Position numbers and translations under genes: made by a program. Positions 37,611-44,573 of a stretch of 64,000 bases of DNA are shown here, in pieces. Origin of the DNA: Streptomyces albus subsp. albus (GTDB taxonomy: Bacteria > Actinomycetota > Actinomycetes > Streptomycetales > Streptomycetaceae); the NCBI RefSeq assembly GCF_000719865.1, contig NZ_JOID01000018.1, positions 62,001 to 126,000 on the forward strand, read 5' to 3'. The notes below the pieces were generated by a model, which saw only the letters and a list, made by a program, of their open reading frames with translations, made no database searches and had not been told where the DNA came from. Positions within the stretch are counted from its first letter, which is position 1, and each line of letters opens with the position of its first letter.

Positions 37611-38003
37611 GTGAGCCGCGCTGCAGAAGAGACCAACCGCCGTATGCTTCGAGCGCGTGACGTGATGGACCGCGACTACGCGCAGCTGCTGGACGTCCCC
37701 GCCCTGGCCCGCGTCGCACACGTGTCGCAGGCCCACTTCACGCGTACCTTCCGGGCCACGTTCGGTGAGACACCGCACCGCTACCTGCAGCGTCGCCGCG
37801 TGGAACGGGCGATGTTCCTGCTACGGGAGACCGACCGCAGCGTGACGGACATCAGTTATGAGGTCGGCTTCACCAGCCCGGGCACCTTCAGCCGAACGTT
37901 CCGCGACATCGTCGGCCGGTCGCCCCGGGCGTACCGCAAAGAAGCGGTTGCTGTGGGCGTGCCGACGTGCTTCACGATGGCGTGGACTCGACCGCATGCC
38001 TGA
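37611..38003 (+). CDS. Stand-alone AraC-type DNA-binding protein
   Basis: 130 residues that consist almost only of the two helix-turn-helix motifs of the AraC family (LARVAHVSQAHFTRTFRATF and ISYEVGFTSPGTFSRTFRD), without an effector domain. Such short members often pair with a small-molecule-binding partner, here probably the VOC protein 76 bp downstream. Starts at GTG 37611; no strong ribosome site. The last 25 residues diverge from the family. A local regulator of the VOC gene is likely. Confidence 0.85.
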   Translation: MSRAAEETNRRMLRARDVMDRDYAQLLDVPALARVAHVSQAHFTRTFRATFGETPHRYLQRRRVERAMFLLRETDRSVTDISYEVGFTSPGTFSRTFRDIVGRSPRAYRKEAVAVGVPTCFTMAWTRPHA

Positions 38004-38079
38004 CCGGCCGACAGAACGTCTTGTCCGCTGAGCAGTTTTGGATAAGTTTTCGTCCTGGCTGATAGCTAGTGTCAGTGTC

Positions 38080-38490
38080 ATGTTCAACGCCATCACGCAG
38101 TCACAGATATACGTCCTCGACCAGAACGAGGCCATCGACTTCTACGTCGGCAAGCTGGGCCTGGAGATCACCGCAGACGTCGACCTGGGTTTCATGCGCT
38201 GGCTGACCGTCGGTGTACCGGGTCACCCCGAGCGACAGATTCTTCTGGAGAAGCCGGGTGCGCCGGCGATGTCGGAGGAGACGGCGGAACAGGTGCGCGA
38301 GCTGGTGACCAAGGGGGCCATGGGCGGCTGGCTCGTCCTCACCACGGATGACTGCCGCAAGACCTACGAGACGCTGCTCGAGAAGGGGGTGGAGTTCACC
38401 GAGGAGCCCACCGAGCGTCCGTACGGGATCGACTGCGGTCTGCGTGACCCCTTCGGCAACCGCATCCGCTTCACCCAGCCGAAGGCCTGA
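38080..38490 (+). CDS. VOC (glyoxalase/bleomycin-resistance) superfamily protein
   Basis: 136 residues with the paired beta-alpha-beta-beta-beta units of the VOC fold (YVLDQNEAIDFYVGKLGLE ... YGIDCGLRDPFGNRIRF). Metal-ligand positions can bind Fe, Mn or Zn or be absent in drug-binding members; the substrate is unknown. ATG 38080 lies 7 nt after TAGTGT (38067-38072), so besides read-through from the AraC-type gene it may be transcribed alone as a leaderless mRNA. AraC/VOC pairs are common in Streptomyces. Confidence 0.88.
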   Translation: MFNAITQSQIYVLDQNEAIDFYVGKLGLEITADVDLGFMRWLTVGVPGHPERQILLEKPGAPAMSEETAEQVRELVTKGAMGGWLVLTTDDCRKTYETLLEKGVEFTEEPTERPYGIDCGLRDPFGNRIRFTQPKA

Positions 38491-38910
38491 AGCACTCCGG
38501 CACTTCGCATCCACGAACGGTCGCACCTCCCGCTCCGGCCCGGCCGCCGGCCCGCGCGCGGACGCGGGCCGGAAGAGAGGAAGGCGCCGGCGAGGGCCGG
38601 CCGGCTCCACGACTTCAAGCAGCCACCATGAGACGAGCCTCGAAGATCGGGGGACCACCTTGGGCCACTGCGGGCAGGCTGGGAACTGCCCGAGTCACGG
38701 GAAGCTTACGGGTCCCCGATCTCTCACCCCATGCCGGCTCCAGCCCGAAGTCGCTACACCAACCTGGTCGGACAACCCTCCGTATGCCGCCTCCTCCTGC
38801 CTGAACGAGAGCGAAACCACGGCGAATCGAGGCGAACAGCGGGCGCGGAGCGAACCACGGCTCAGGTAGCAGGCACGCAAGCCACGCCAACGACGCCCTA
38901 CATCACTCCC

Positions 38911-38948
38911 AAAGCGGGTGCCGCAGGTTTGAATCCTGCCGGGGCCCA
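38911..38948 (+). other. tRNA 3'-end-like fragment, candidate att scar
   Basis: GCAGG TTTGAAT CCTGC (38923-38939) forms a proper T arm with a T-loop, followed by CGGGGCC and CA, like the acceptor end of a Streptomyces Arg-type tRNA. There is no D arm, anticodon arm or 5' acceptor strand upstream, so it is not a functional tRNA. Integrating elements leave such 3' tRNA copies at attL/attR. Confidence 0.5.
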
Positions 38949-38958
38949 AGGGAAACGC

Positions 38959-39246
38959 CTATTCAGAGGGTGTTTCGTGATGGCCCGTCTGGGACTGCCC
39001 AGGCGGGCCGTACACATTGGGTACTCCCTCCAGAAGATCGCCGGCGCGGGCCACCACTTCGAGCGCGCACTGATCGAACAGCCCGCGCAGCAGTCCGGCG
39101 AGCTCCACGTTCCTCCGTCGCGCGAGCATGAAGTGACGTGTCACGTCGCAAGGGTCGGCCACCGCGTTGAGACAGTCCGGCCACGGGTGCCCGTACAGCG
39201 GCGAGCTGTCGGTCGGCGCGCGCGCTGTCTGCTCGTCGATTCGCAA
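38959..39246 (-). CDS. Hypothetical protein, coding-like ORF in the remnant region
   Basis: A minus-strand ORF whose open frame extends to about 39371; the shown start is a TTG at 39246. The product contains SPLYGHPWPDCLNAVADP and an amphipathic helix NVELAGLLRGLFDQCALEVV, and its codons keep a moderate third-position G/C bias. No family recognised and no ribosome site seen; it may be the truncated end of a lost gene. Lies next to the tRNA-like fragment. Confidence 0.35.
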   Translation of the reverse strand: MRIDEQTARAPTDSSPLYGHPWPDCLNAVADPCDVTRHFMLARRRNVELAGLLRGLFDQCALEVVARAGDLLEGVPNVYGPPGQSQTGHHETPSE

Positions 39247-39883
39247 GCCGCCCCGCTCCAGCTCGCGTGAGCAGCCCTCACGGCAAGTCCCCGCCTGCGC
39301 TGCCGCAGACCGGGACTCCGCTCTGTGGGTTAGTTCCTCCGGCGACGCCCCTGCGCATAAGGGCCGTGGCGATCATGTTCCCGCCATTCCTCGTCGTGGG
39401 GGTGGCGGTCTTCGCCGCCCGCGTTGTCTCCAGGAGTCGGAATGTGTCCCCGTTGTTGACCTTGGCCAGCAGCGAGGCGAGGGGATCTGGGGGATCGTCG
39501 CTGAAGCGATCTCCTTGGACACACCCCCAGACCAATGTCCGCTCGTAAGCTGTGCGTTCGTTTCGCTGCGGGGACGGGAATGTGCGCCGTCGACCCCGGT
39601 AGACCTCGTGGCTCCGGTTGATCGCGCAGACGCAGCATGAACGACAGCACGGGCTCGTTGTCGATCACCTGCTGCGTGCGCCGTTCGCCTTCCTCGATCA
39701 ACCCGTACTACCTGGACGACGCGGGCGGCGGGTACAGCAACGCCGGTTCTACGCCGGGCGGGAGGACCGGGGGCCCGTACACCCGGCCCGTGCGGGTCGG
39801 AGCGCGGCGTATGCGCGCGGGGGCCGGTTGCCGCCGCACCGGGCCGTTTCACCGCATGCGCGCCTCGCTATACCGTCGGGCCC

Positions 39884-40516
39884 ATGCCGGAGACACGCCT
39901 GACGTCCACCTCGTACCTCGTCCTCGGAATCATCGGGCAGTTGGGCGAGGCCAGTCCCTACGACGTGAAGGTGGAGGCGTCCCGGACGGTGGCGCCGTTC
40001 TGGCAGGTGCCGCACGCGCAGGTGTACGCGCAGTGCGACCGGCTGCTCGCGGCCGGCCTGCTCTCCCAGACCCGGCAGGACGGAGGGCGCAACCGCCGGG
40101 TTATGCGGCTGACCGAGACCGGCCGGGAAGCCCTCGGCCGGTGGCTGGCCGACGACGCCTTCGTGCCCGTCGAGGCCCGTGAACGCAACATTCTGAAACT
40201 GTGGTTCGGCGCCCGGCACGACCTCGTCGCCCCGACCCAGGTTCGGGAACACCGCCGCACCCTGGAGGAGTACCTGACGCTCGCCGCCGACGTGGGGGCG
40301 CTGCTGACGCTGGGCCAGCGTCAGGCGCTCGAGTACGGCATTCGCTACGAGCGGATGATGACCGAGTTCTGGGAGTGGGTGGAGAGCGGCGCCCGCCCGG
40401 CCGACGGCGGAAATGACGACGGAGGCGGCCCCCACCCCGGCTCCGGCCCCGGCCCCGACCCCGGCCCCAGCTCCGATCCCGGCCTCGGCTCCGACCCCGG
40501 CATCCGGAAGGAATAG
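39884..40516 (+). CDS. PadR-family transcriptional repressor
   Basis: 210 residues. PadR winged helix (YLVLGIIGQLGEASPYDVKV; VYAQCDRLLAAGLLSQTRQD) with the C-terminal PadR dimer helix (about 85-175: WLADDAFVPVEARERNILKL). A Gly/Pro/Asp-rich tail of about 35 residues follows. ATG 39884 lies 7 nt after TACCGT (39871-39876), so possibly leaderless. The next operon starts behind a perfect palindrome typical of PadR targets, so PadR probably represses it and may sense a small aromatic or lipophilic compound. Confidence 0.9.
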   Translation: MPETRLTSTSYLVLGIIGQLGEASPYDVKVEASRTVAPFWQVPHAQVYAQCDRLLAAGLLSQTRQDGGRNRRVMRLTETGREALGRWLADDAFVPVEARERNILKLWFGARHDLVAPTQVREHRRTLEEYLTLAADVGALLTLGQRQALEYGIRYERMMTEFWEWVESGARPADGGNDDGGGPHPGSGPGPDPGPSSDPGLGSDPGIRKE

Positions 40517-40544
40517 CCCCCAAATCCTATCTGCGCGCCGCCCG

Positions 40545-40599
40545 TTGACGCGGCGTGGGGTCGCCACTACCTTCCCCATAGTCCAAAGTGGACTATGGG
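40545..40599 (+). promoter_or_regulatory. Promoter and PadR-type operator of the membrane-protein operon
   Basis: -35 TTGACG (40545-40550), 17-bp spacer, -10 TACCTT (40568-40573). Directly downstream CCCATAGTCCA (40575-40585) and TGGACTATGGG (40589-40599) form a perfect 11-bp inverted repeat with a 3-bp spacer that covers the expected transcription start. A bound repressor would block the promoter. Confidence 0.75.
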
Positions 40600-40621
40600 A
40601 GACGATCCCGCTGGAGGCCCC

Positions 40622-41791
40622 ATGCCCCGTGACCGAGTACGTCCCTGGCGGCGCGCCGCCCTGATCACGGTGATCACGGCCTCCGTGGCCTACGCACCCC
40701 TCGCGATGACCGAGCTCTGGCCCTACGCGGACCCCGACGCCCCGGCGATTGGCAAGCGGCTGCTGGCCGCGACGGTCTCTCCGTCGTACGTGGCCGACGC
40801 CTTCGCCACCCGGCTCGGCCCCTACGGCCGCAGCCTCGTCGCGATGATCGTGCACTCCGTGCTCGGCGGACTGCTGATGCTGCTCGGCCCCGCGCAGCTG
40901 CTCACCGCGGTGCGCCGGCGGACCGGGCTGCACCGGGGGCTCGGCGTCCTCTACGTCCTCACCGTCTACGGGTCCATGGCGGGCGCCGGGGTCTATCTGG
41001 CCCGGACCGCTCCCGCCGACGCGTTCAGCGGGCCGGCGTTCTGGCTCGTGCTCGCCACCATCCTGGTCGGCACGGTGCTGAGCGTGACGTTCGGCGTGAT
41101 GGCCGTGCTCGGCGGCTTTCCCGACCTCCACCAGCGGTGGCTGCTGCTCGGCTACGGCTTCCTGATGACCGCGCCGCTGCTGCGTCTGGAGTGGAGCGTC
41201 CTGCCCGCGCTGATGCCCGGGGCGTCGCTGGCCGAGGTCAACCGGGTCGCCATCATGCACCTGGGCATGGTCGTCGCGTTCGGGGCACTGCTGGCCTCCC
41301 GCGCCATGGACCGGCGGAGCCGGATCGGCGGGCTGCGGGGCAGCTGGGCGCCCTGGCCGGTGCTCGCGGCGGCCCACCTGGCGGGTGCGGCCGCGCTCAC
41401 GTGGATCGTCTCGCACTCCTCCGCGTGGGGCGACACCCGGACACGTCTCCTGCTCGGCCTCCTTCTCCCGTTCGCCCTCGTGTACGCGGTGCTGCTGCAC
41501 AGGGCGACCGCCACGCGGGGCTGGCCGCGGGAGGAGTGGCGCATCCATCTGGTCGCCCTGTGCGCGGCTCCGGTGCTGGCGGTGGGGCTCACGCCGCTGT
41601 TCTCCACCGCGCTGGGGCTGGACCGGTCCGTCGCGCTGACCGCCGGGATCGCGGTGAGCTGCGGCATGACCGCGTTCGCCGGTGTGCTGACGGTCACCGT
41701 GCGGGTGATGCTCGCCCGCGAGACGACCCGAAGGACAGCGGCCGGCAGCCCTGCCGCCGCACCCACCACACGGGAGAGGCAACCCGCATGA
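40622..41791 (+). CDS. DUF2306-like multi-pass membrane protein
   Basis: 389 residues with about ten hydrophobic helices. The first half (about 70-210) resembles DUF2306: HSVLGGLLMLLGPAQLL, GLHRGLGVLYVLTVYGSM and FPDLHQRWLLLGYGF supply conserved His residues of a possible haem or redox membrane domain. The second half is less conserved. GGAGG lies 5 nt before ATG 40622; the gene is driven by the PadR-controlled promoter. Its stop overlaps the next start (ATGA). A membrane redox role is a guess from the His pattern. Confidence 0.75.
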   Translation: MPRDRVRPWRRAALITVITASVAYAPLAMTELWPYADPDAPAIGKRLLAATVSPSYVADAFATRLGPYGRSLVAMIVHSVLGGLLMLLGPAQLLTAVRRRTGLHRGLGVLYVLTVYGSMAGAGVYLARTAPADAFSGPAFWLVLATILVGTVLSVTFGVMAVLGGFPDLHQRWLLLGYGFLMTAPLLRLEWSVLPALMPGASLAEVNRVAIMHLGMVVAFGALLASRAMDRRSRIGGLRGSWAPWPVLAAAHLAGAAALTWIVSHSSAWGDTRTRLLLGLLLPFALVYAVLLHRATATRGWPREEWRIHLVALCAAPVLAVGLTPLFSTALGLDRSVALTAGIAVSCGMTAFAGVLTVTVRVMLARETTRRTAAGSPAAAPTTRERQPA

Positions 41792-42666
41792 GCACCGTTC
41801 GAGGCGCGGGCGGCACACGCGAACTGAGTCCCGGCACCGCACTGCTGGGCACTGTGGTGGGGGTGGTGAGCCTGCTGAACGGGCTGCTGCTGGCCGCCGT
41901 CAACGCGACCGGCAACCTGCTGGGCCCCTGGGTGTCCCCCGAACCGCTCGGCCAGGGCATGGTGGGGGCGGTGATGCTCGGCACCGCGCCCGGGCTGTTC
42001 GCCCTGGCCCGGTGCCACACCTGGGAGGAGGCGCGCACCATGGTGTGGCCGGCCGTCGTGGCCCTGGCCGGCCTCAGCGCGGTGACGTTCCTCAACTGGG
42101 ATTCCCTGGTGATGAACCGGGGCGGGAACATCGTCAGCTTCCTGTACTCCCCCGGCTGGCTCCTGGTGACCACCGCGCTGGCACTGTGGGCCGTCGCCTG
42201 CGCCGTACGGCAGCCGCGGCAGCCGCGGCAGCTCCCGGACGGGGAACGGGTGCCGGTGCCGGGCTGGTCCAAGCCGCTGCTGGCGGTGCTCGGCTTCTCC
42301 TGGTCCGGCGTCGGCGCGGGGCTGCTCTTCCTGCCCGGCTACTGCGGCGGCTTCGTGCCCTGGGAGGTGAACCGGGCGGACGCACAGGCGCTCGGGGTGT
42401 GGGCGCTCACCCTCGGAGTGGGCGTCCTGGGCACGCTGGCCGAGAACGACCTGCGGCGCAGCCGCGCCGCCGTGCTGTCGGTGCCCGGGGTGGCACTGGC
42501 CGCCGGTCTCGTGCTCGCGATCCGGCCGGGCCCGGTGGACTGGGCCTCCGGGCCCGCCCTGTCACTGCTGGCGATGCTGCTCGGGCTGCTGGTCGCCGGA
42601 ACGTCGGGGCTGATACTGGGCCGCGCCGGCCGGACCACGGGAACGGAGGCGGTGCGGACCGGCTGA
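41788..42666 (+). CDS. Multi-pass membrane protein, partner of the DUF2306-like gene
   Basis: 292 residues with about eight hydrophobic helices, starting MSTVRGAGGTRELSPGTALL. Motifs FLNWDSLVMNRGGNIVSFLY and FLPGYCGGFVPWEVNR are distinctive but match no family I can name. ATG 41788 overlaps the upstream TGA, so translation is coupled. Probably acts in a complex with the preceding protein under PadR control. Ends before a strong terminator. Confidence 0.75.
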   Translation: MSTVRGAGGTRELSPGTALLGTVVGVVSLLNGLLLAAVNATGNLLGPWVSPEPLGQGMVGAVMLGTAPGLFALARCHTWEEARTMVWPAVVALAGLSAVTFLNWDSLVMNRGGNIVSFLYSPGWLLVTTALALWAVACAVRQPRQPRQLPDGERVPVPGWSKPLLAVLGFSWSGVGAGLLFLPGYCGGFVPWEVNRADAQALGVWALTLGVGVLGTLAENDLRRSRAAVLSVPGVALAAGLVLAIRPGPVDWASGPALSLLAMLLGLLVAGTSGLILGRAGRTTGTEAVRTG

Positions 42667-42682
42667 GGGGGCTCCCGTCCAG

Positions 42683-42724
42683 GCGCGGGCCCCGGCCGGT
42701 TCCTCCTCCGGCCGGGACCCGCGC
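42683..42724 (+). terminator. Terminator of the PadR-controlled operon
   Basis: 17-bp stem with one mismatch (42683-42699 with 42708-42724), 8-nt loop, 16 bp past the stop. Confidence 0.8.
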
Positions 42725-42932
42725 CGTGTGCTCGCGCACCCGTGCCTGCCCGGTGTTCGCCGGGGGTCCGCGCGTCACGGACTCAAGGAGGCGTGTCCGC
42801 GCGTCGCGGTCCGGCGAGGGCCCGCGCGACACGGCCGTCCCTTTCTGCGACCGCGCGCGACCCATCGCTGCGGTCGCCGGGAGGCCCCGGCGCGCGGGGG
42901 TTCACAGGGGTACGGCGGGGCGTCCGGGACGC

Positions 42933-43094
42933 TCAGCCGCAGCTGCCGCCGCACTGGCAGGAGCCGCCGCTCTGGCAGCCGCAGCTGCACCCGGAGCCGC
43001 AGCCGCAGGCTCCCAGCAGTGGCAGCGGGATCTCGGTGACGCGTGGCTCGCGAACGGTCGGTGACGGTGACGGTGTGGTCGGGAAATCGGCCAT
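42933..43094 (-). CDS. 53-residue Cys-rich protein, metallothionein- or RiPP-like
   Basis: 53 residues from ATG 43094 with AGGAAGGG about 6 nt upstream. The first 28 residues are Pro/Thr/Ser-rich and end EIPLPLLGA; the last 24 hold eight Cys in CGCGSGCSCGC and SCQCGGSCG, spaced CxC and CxxxC. That density suggests a thiolate metal-binding peptide (Cu, Zn or Cd) or a modified-peptide precursor; no maturation enzyme is adjacent. Downstream of the PadR operon and convergent with it, upstream of phoU on the same strand. A weak hairpin (42875-42892) follows. Easily missed by gene callers. Confidence 0.75.
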   Translation of the reverse strand: MADFPTTPSPSPTVREPRVTEIPLPLLGACGCGSGCSCGCQSGGSCQCGGSCG

Positions 43095-43461
43095 GAGTAC
43101 CCTTCCTCGACGGCGCTGGACCTGCCCCGCGGCGGGTCCGCGGCGGACCCGCGGCGGTCCTGCACCGACCACTGGACACCCGCCGCGACGGGCGCGGCAA
43201 CGGCGCGTGAGAGCACTCGCGCCGCCTCCGGAGCACGGGCGCCCCGCGCGATGCCCTCGCGCCGTCCGCGGCCGCCCCGCACGCCCCCTTGCCTTCTCCC
43301 GGCCAGTCGTCCCGCAGGCGGCGGGCCACACCCAGGGACGGCCTCGCCCGGCACCCGTCCGGGGGACCCGGCGCCGAGCCCCCGGCCCCCGGACGGGAGC
43401 CAGCGCCCGGCCCCCGTCCGAGGGACTCAGCGCCCGGCCCCCGGCCGGTGCCGTCGGGCCC
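43095..43461. other. Intergenic region Cys-rich gene/phoU
   Basis: About 370 bp without a supported gene. The part next to phoU carries GCGCCCGGCCCCCG-type direct repeats (about 43370-43445), which may fold as the phoU terminator; no T-tract. The promoter of the Cys-rich gene should lie just right of 43094; not recognised. Confidence 0.5.
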
Positions 43462-44139
43462 TTACGCCCCCTCGTCCTGCGTCTCCGCCGTGAGCTCGTC
43501 CGCGTGCTCTCCGGTGACCAGGTAGACGACGCGCTTCGCGACCGACACCGCGTGGTCGGCGAACCGCTCGTAGTAGCGGCCGAGCAGCGTCACGTCGACG
43601 GCCGTCTCGATGCCGTGCTTCCAGCGGTCGTCCATCAGGTGCTGGAAGAGGCTGCGGTGGTAGAGGTCCATCGCGTCGTCGTCCTGCTCCAGCTGGAGGG
43701 CCAGGTCCACGTCCTTGGTGATGATGACCTCGGCGGCCTTGGCCATCAGCCGCTGCGCCAGCTGCCCCATCTCCAGGATCGTGGAGTGCAGGTCACGCGG
43801 CACGGCGGTCTCCGGGAACCGCAGCCTGGCCAGCTTGGCCACGTGCTGCGCCAGGTCGCCGGAGCGCTCCAGGTCCGCGCTCATCCGCAGACTGGTGACG
43901 ACGATCCGCAGATCGGTGGCGACCGGCTGCTGGCGCGCGAGCAGGGTGATCGCCTTCGCCTCCAGCTCGTGCTGGAGCGTGTCGACTTTCTCGTCGGCGG
44001 CGATCACGCTCTCGGCGAGCTTGAGGTCGGCGTCGAGGATGGCCGTCGTGGCCCGGCCGATCGCGGAGCCGACGAGCCGGGCCATCTCCACCAGGTCGTC
44101 ACCGATCGAGTCCAGTTCCTCGTGGTATGCGTCCCGCAT
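43462..44139 (-). CDS. phoU: PhoU, phosphate signalling adaptor
   Basis: 225 residues of two PhoU three-helix bundles (MRDAYHEELDSIGDDLVEMA; YYERFADHAVSVAKRVVYLVTG), with the metal-binding ExxxD/E pattern in LERSGDLAQHVAKL and YERFADHA. PhoU links the Pst transporter to PhoR and down-regulates the Pho response in phosphate excess. GGAAAG precedes ATG 44139. Divergent from phoR-phoP with a PHO box 156 bp upstream. In this window no pst genes are adjacent. Confidence 0.95.
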   Translation of the reverse strand: MRDAYHEELDSIGDDLVEMARLVGSAIGRATTAILDADLKLAESVIAADEKVDTLQHELEAKAITLLARQQPVATDLRIVVTSLRMSADLERSGDLAQHVAKLARLRFPETAVPRDLHSTILEMGQLAQRLMAKAAEVIITKDVDLALQLEQDDDAMDLYHRSLFQHLMDDRWKHGIETAVDVTLLGRYYERFADHAVSVAKRVVYLVTGEHADELTAETQDEGA

Positions 44140-44294
44140 CGCGCTTTCCTTCCATCGAAATCCTGCGATACCTGCGAATCCTGTGTATATCCCGCGTCGG
44201 GCCGTCCGCCGGTCCGGACCACTCGTCCGTCCCGGCGAGAGCTGCCGGCCCCCACGGTGCCACGCTGGTGGGCCCACGCGTCGGCTTCCGGCAT

Positions 44295-44327
44295 CCCGGA
44301 TGAACCACCGTGGGCGCCGGGGTGAAC
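44295..44327 (-). promoter_or_regulatory. PHO box, phoU side
   Basis: Three contiguous 11-bp direct-repeat units on the minus strand: GTTCACCCCGG (44317-44327), CGCCCACGGTG (44306-44316, degenerate) and GTTCATCCGGG (44295-44305). Outer units match the PhoP consensus G(G/T)TCAYYYRG. Located 156 bp upstream of phoU. Confidence 0.8.
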
Positions 44328-44467
44328 TCTCGGCAACGGCTCGTTTCCGCGCCGCCCCCGGTCCCGCGGCCCGGAACCGCCCCCGGGGGGCGGCGTGCGG
44401 AACCGGCTACAGCGCGTACGGTTCGCCGCGCGCCCCCGTCCCACCTCGCGCGACGCCGGCCGGTCCG

Positions 44468-44500
44468 CCGGAATGAACCGGTGCCGACGTGCCGGTGAAC
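44468..44500 (-). promoter_or_regulatory. PHO box, phoR side
   Basis: Second PhoP operator with the same orientation: GTTCACCGGCA (44490-44500), CGTCGGCACCG (44479-44489, degenerate) and GTTCATTCCGG (44468-44478). 73 bp upstream of phoR; its units read toward phoU. Confidence 0.8.
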
Positions 44501-44573
44501 TCTCGGCGACCAGTGTCCGAGACGGTCCCCGGACGGCTGTGGAGGTGTCTCCGGACCCGCTTAATCTGGACTC

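Larger units (their letters stand above)
38491..39883. other. Gene-poor segment, possible remnant of an integrated element
   Basis: About 1.4 kb between the VOC and padR genes, longest gene-poor stretch of the window. It holds a tRNA 3'-end-like fragment (38911-38948) and one coding-like minus-strand ORF (38959-39246). Other overlapping ORFs (for example minus 39278-39535 with PPDPLASLLAKVNNGDTFRL) look like fragments without intact starts. Composition is less G/C-biased than neighbours. No integrase or transposase was found. Confidence 0.5.

Noticed and set aside
38885..38948. A complete tRNA gene at the tRNA-like fragment
   Set aside because: No D arm, anticodon stem or matching 5' acceptor strand can be formed upstream; only the T arm and acceptor end are present.
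39330..39701. Minus-strand ORFs in the 39.3-39.7 kb region as genes
   Set aside because: Overlapping frames with no consistent codon bias or starts; more likely decayed sequence.
43251..43525. Plus-strand Pro/Arg-rich ORFs next to phoU
   Set aside because: They arise from C-rich repeats and overlap the end of phoU antisense; no ribosome site or family.
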